A stretch of DNA of 5,880 nt, taken from Verrucomicrobiales bacterium (GTDB lineage Bacteria; Verrucomicrobiota; Verrucomicrobiia; Limisphaerales; Palsa-1400). The notes beneath the pieces are model-generated. The model saw only the letters and a program-made list of their open reading frames with translations, was not told where the DNA came from and made no database searches. The stretch is taken from contig JAQGOW010000307.1 of the NCBI GenBank assembly GCA_028293405.1, positions 1 through 5,880 on the forward strand, given 5' to 3'. A program made the position numbers and the translations under genes. Positions 4,985 through 5,880 of the stretch are shown here, in pieces. The first letter of the stretch is position 1. Each line of letters begins with the position of its first letter.

Positions 4985-5880
4985 CAATCCAGCGCTCCTT
5001 CTATTGACCATTCGTCGTTTTGTTGGGCGAGGCGGAAGAGGTCGCCGTTGGTGGTTTCGACTTCCCATTCGTCTCTGCCCCAGCCGTTTTCCCACCAGTT
5101 GCCGGAGATGCGCCAGGGTCCGCGGGCTTCTTTGATTGGGCCGGTGAATTGGTTGCTGTGCATCAGGACGGGGCGATCGTTGCGCATTTGGACGGTGGCG
5201 TGGATTGGCGGACGGAAGCGGCGTAGTGCCGGGCCGAGGACTTTGAATTTCAAATTTGAAATTTCAGATTTCAAAAGTTGTTTACCACGGTCGTCTGGTT
5301 CGAAATTTGGTTGCTCCATTTTGAACGCATCGGGACGGTGGCTTTGTTCCAAGCGCGGCGTGCCGGCGCGGTCGGGGCCGAGTAGGCCGGTCAGACGCGC
5401 GAGAGTTTCGTGGAATTGGTTAGGGTCGCGCAACGCCACTTCGAAGAGGCCGAATTGATGGTTACCAGCGCGGCACGGTTTGGCCGCAAGCGTGAGTGAA
5501 ATGATGGCGGCTTCGGTCCGGATGTTTTCCAGATGCGTGTGGAGCATGCGGAATAATGTTTCGACGTCGCACGTTGGCGCGGGGACGCGGAAGGTGTGTT
5601 CGTACGGTTGGCCGGTTTGTAGACCGATACGCAGATGGAGTTCGCCAGCGACTAAATAAATGACTTCGAGTCGGCGAGCGAGTTGTTCGACGAAACGCTT
5701 GAGGATAAAGAGAAGTGGTTCGAGCGTTTCGATTGGGGTTTCGAATTCGATCGATTCTTCGAAAATGGCGGAGGGGATGTAGAGATTCAGTGGACGGATT
5801 TCGTGCGTTGAAACGGAATCGAAAAGTTCGATCGCTTCGGGACCGAGGCGTTCGGCGAGTTTGTCTTTTCCCAAGGCGAG
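4984..5880 (-). CDS. imuB: ImuB, Y-family-like mutasome protein (C-terminal part; N-terminus outside window)
   Basis: The frame is open to the right edge and ends at TGA 4986-4984, giving the last 298 residues. Visible residue 1 is at 5880-5878. The segment starts at the end of the thumb/HhH region (LAERLGPEA, then EIRPL). It continues through a little-finger-like domain (about 30-135) and reaches QFGLF (142-146), a good match to the QLxLF beta-clamp-binding pentapeptide at the place ImuB proteins carry it. After a linker come LGPALRRFRPP (215-225) and the ImuB tail EARGPWRISGNWW (251-263), RDEWEVE and a final WSIEGALD. ImuB is a catalytically inactive Y-family homologue that bridges the sliding clamp and ImuC; the positions that would show loss of catalytic acids lie outside the window. 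The linker carries a repeat-derived stretch KSEISNLKFK (204-213). The gene is directly upstream of, and overlaps, imuC, so the two form one operon. A family-typical imuA could lie further upstream. Confidence 0.93.
   Translation of the reverse strand, partial: LALGKDKLAERLGPEAIELFDSVSTHEIRPLNLYIPSAIFEESIEFETPIETLEPLLFILKRFVEQLARRLEVIYLVAGELHLRIGLQTGQPYEHTFRVPAPTCDVETLFRMLHTHLENIRTEAAIISLTLAAKPCRAGNHQFGLFEVALRDPNQFHETLARLTGLLGPDRAGTPRLEQSHRPDAFKMEQPNFEPDDRGKQLLKSEISNLKFKVLGPALRRFRPPIHATVQMRNDRPVLMHSNQFTGPIKEARGPWRISGNWWENGWGRDEWEVETTNGDLFRLAQQNDEWSIEGALD
4995..5000 (-). promoter_or_regulatory. Shine-Dalgarno sequence of dnaE2/imuC, inside the end of imuB
   Basis: On the minus strand AAGGAG lies 10 bases before ATG 4984-4982. 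It is the only strong ribosome binding site seen in the window. It supports this start rather than upstream in-frame codons up to 5095. Together with the TGATG overlap it suggests both coupled and independent loading of ribosomes on imuC. Confidence 0.65.
5242..5276. repeat. A/T-rich palindromic mini-repeat lying in frame inside imuB
   Basis: Bases 5246-5263 (AATTTCAAATTTGAAATT) form a perfect 18-bp palindrome. Overlapping it, TTTGAAAT (5255-5262) and ATTTCAAA (5268-5275) form a second inverted pair around a 5-base loop. The 35-bp block is strikingly A/T-rich against GC-rich surroundings and is read by imuB as KSEISNLKFK, just before the conserved ALRRFRPP block. I recall similar GAAATTTGAAATTTGAGATTT-type repeats dispersed in Verrucomicrobiota and Planctomycetota genomes, usually between genes. 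The number of genomic copies cannot be seen from here. A degenerate relative is at 1182-1210. Confidence 0.75.

Noticed and set aside
4985..5095. Upstream extension of imuC by 37 residues to a start at 5095
   Set aside because: The extra residues are arginine-rich out-of-frame imuB sequence; DnaE2 homology begins at MYVELHARS, with a Shine-Dalgarno and TGATG overlap at that ATG.
4700..5458. Long + strand open frame of 252 codons antisense to imuB/imuC
   Set aside because: It has no recognisable motif, low-complexity Arg/Ser composition, and spans the conserved ends of two well-identified genes on the other strand.
1..5880. CRISPR array, tRNA, rRNA or insertion sequence
   Set aside because: No regularly spaced repeats, no cloverleaf-like or rRNA sequence, and no transposase-like frame were seen; nearly every base is covered by the five genes.

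Overview
The window comes from a bacterial chromosome of moderate GC content. It holds two gene groups that meet tail to tail. The best guess for the host is a Verrucomicrobiota member, perhaps Pedosphaera-like. The reasons are the error-prone polymerase subtype (it begins with LHARSAFSFL and has a degenerate PHP domain) and a short palindromic repeat of the type GAATTTCAAATTTGAAATTTC, which I associate with Verrucomicrobiota and Planctomycetota genomes. No rRNA or other marker gene is present to confirm this.

Left part (1-1178, + strand): the C-terminal end of a MoxR-type AAA+ ATPase, overlapping by 4 bases with a complete DUF58/vWA-like gene. MoxR and DUF58 proteins are a classic chaperone-like pair. 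The membrane Bat/VWA genes that often follow are absent here. A 51-bp gap (1179-1229) follows, with an imperfect repeat copy and a small perfect inverted repeat touching the next start codon.

Middle (1230-1898, + strand): a 222-aa UdgX-type uracil-DNA glycosylase. It has the KRRIH loop whose histidine links covalently to the abasic site in characterised UdgX proteins.

Right part (1895-5880, - strand): dnaE2/imuC, a C-family error-prone polymerase of 1029 aa, preceded by the C-terminal 298 residues of imuB, an inactive-type Y-family polymerase homologue. ImuB stop and ImuC start overlap as TGATG, so the pair is an imuB-imuC mutasome operon whose promoter, and any imuA, lie beyond the right edge. 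Its last codon interlocks with the stop codon of udgX.

The right two-thirds of the window is therefore a DNA-damage island: UdgX excises and traps uracil sites, while ImuB/ImuC perform translesion synthesis and damage-induced mutagenesis. Features worth a second look are a palindromic mini-repeat lying in frame inside the imuB linker, a related copy upstream of udgX, the interlocking stop codons, the loss of most PHP metal ligands in ImuC, and the base-composition difference between udgX and its neighbours. I see no clearly novel system.
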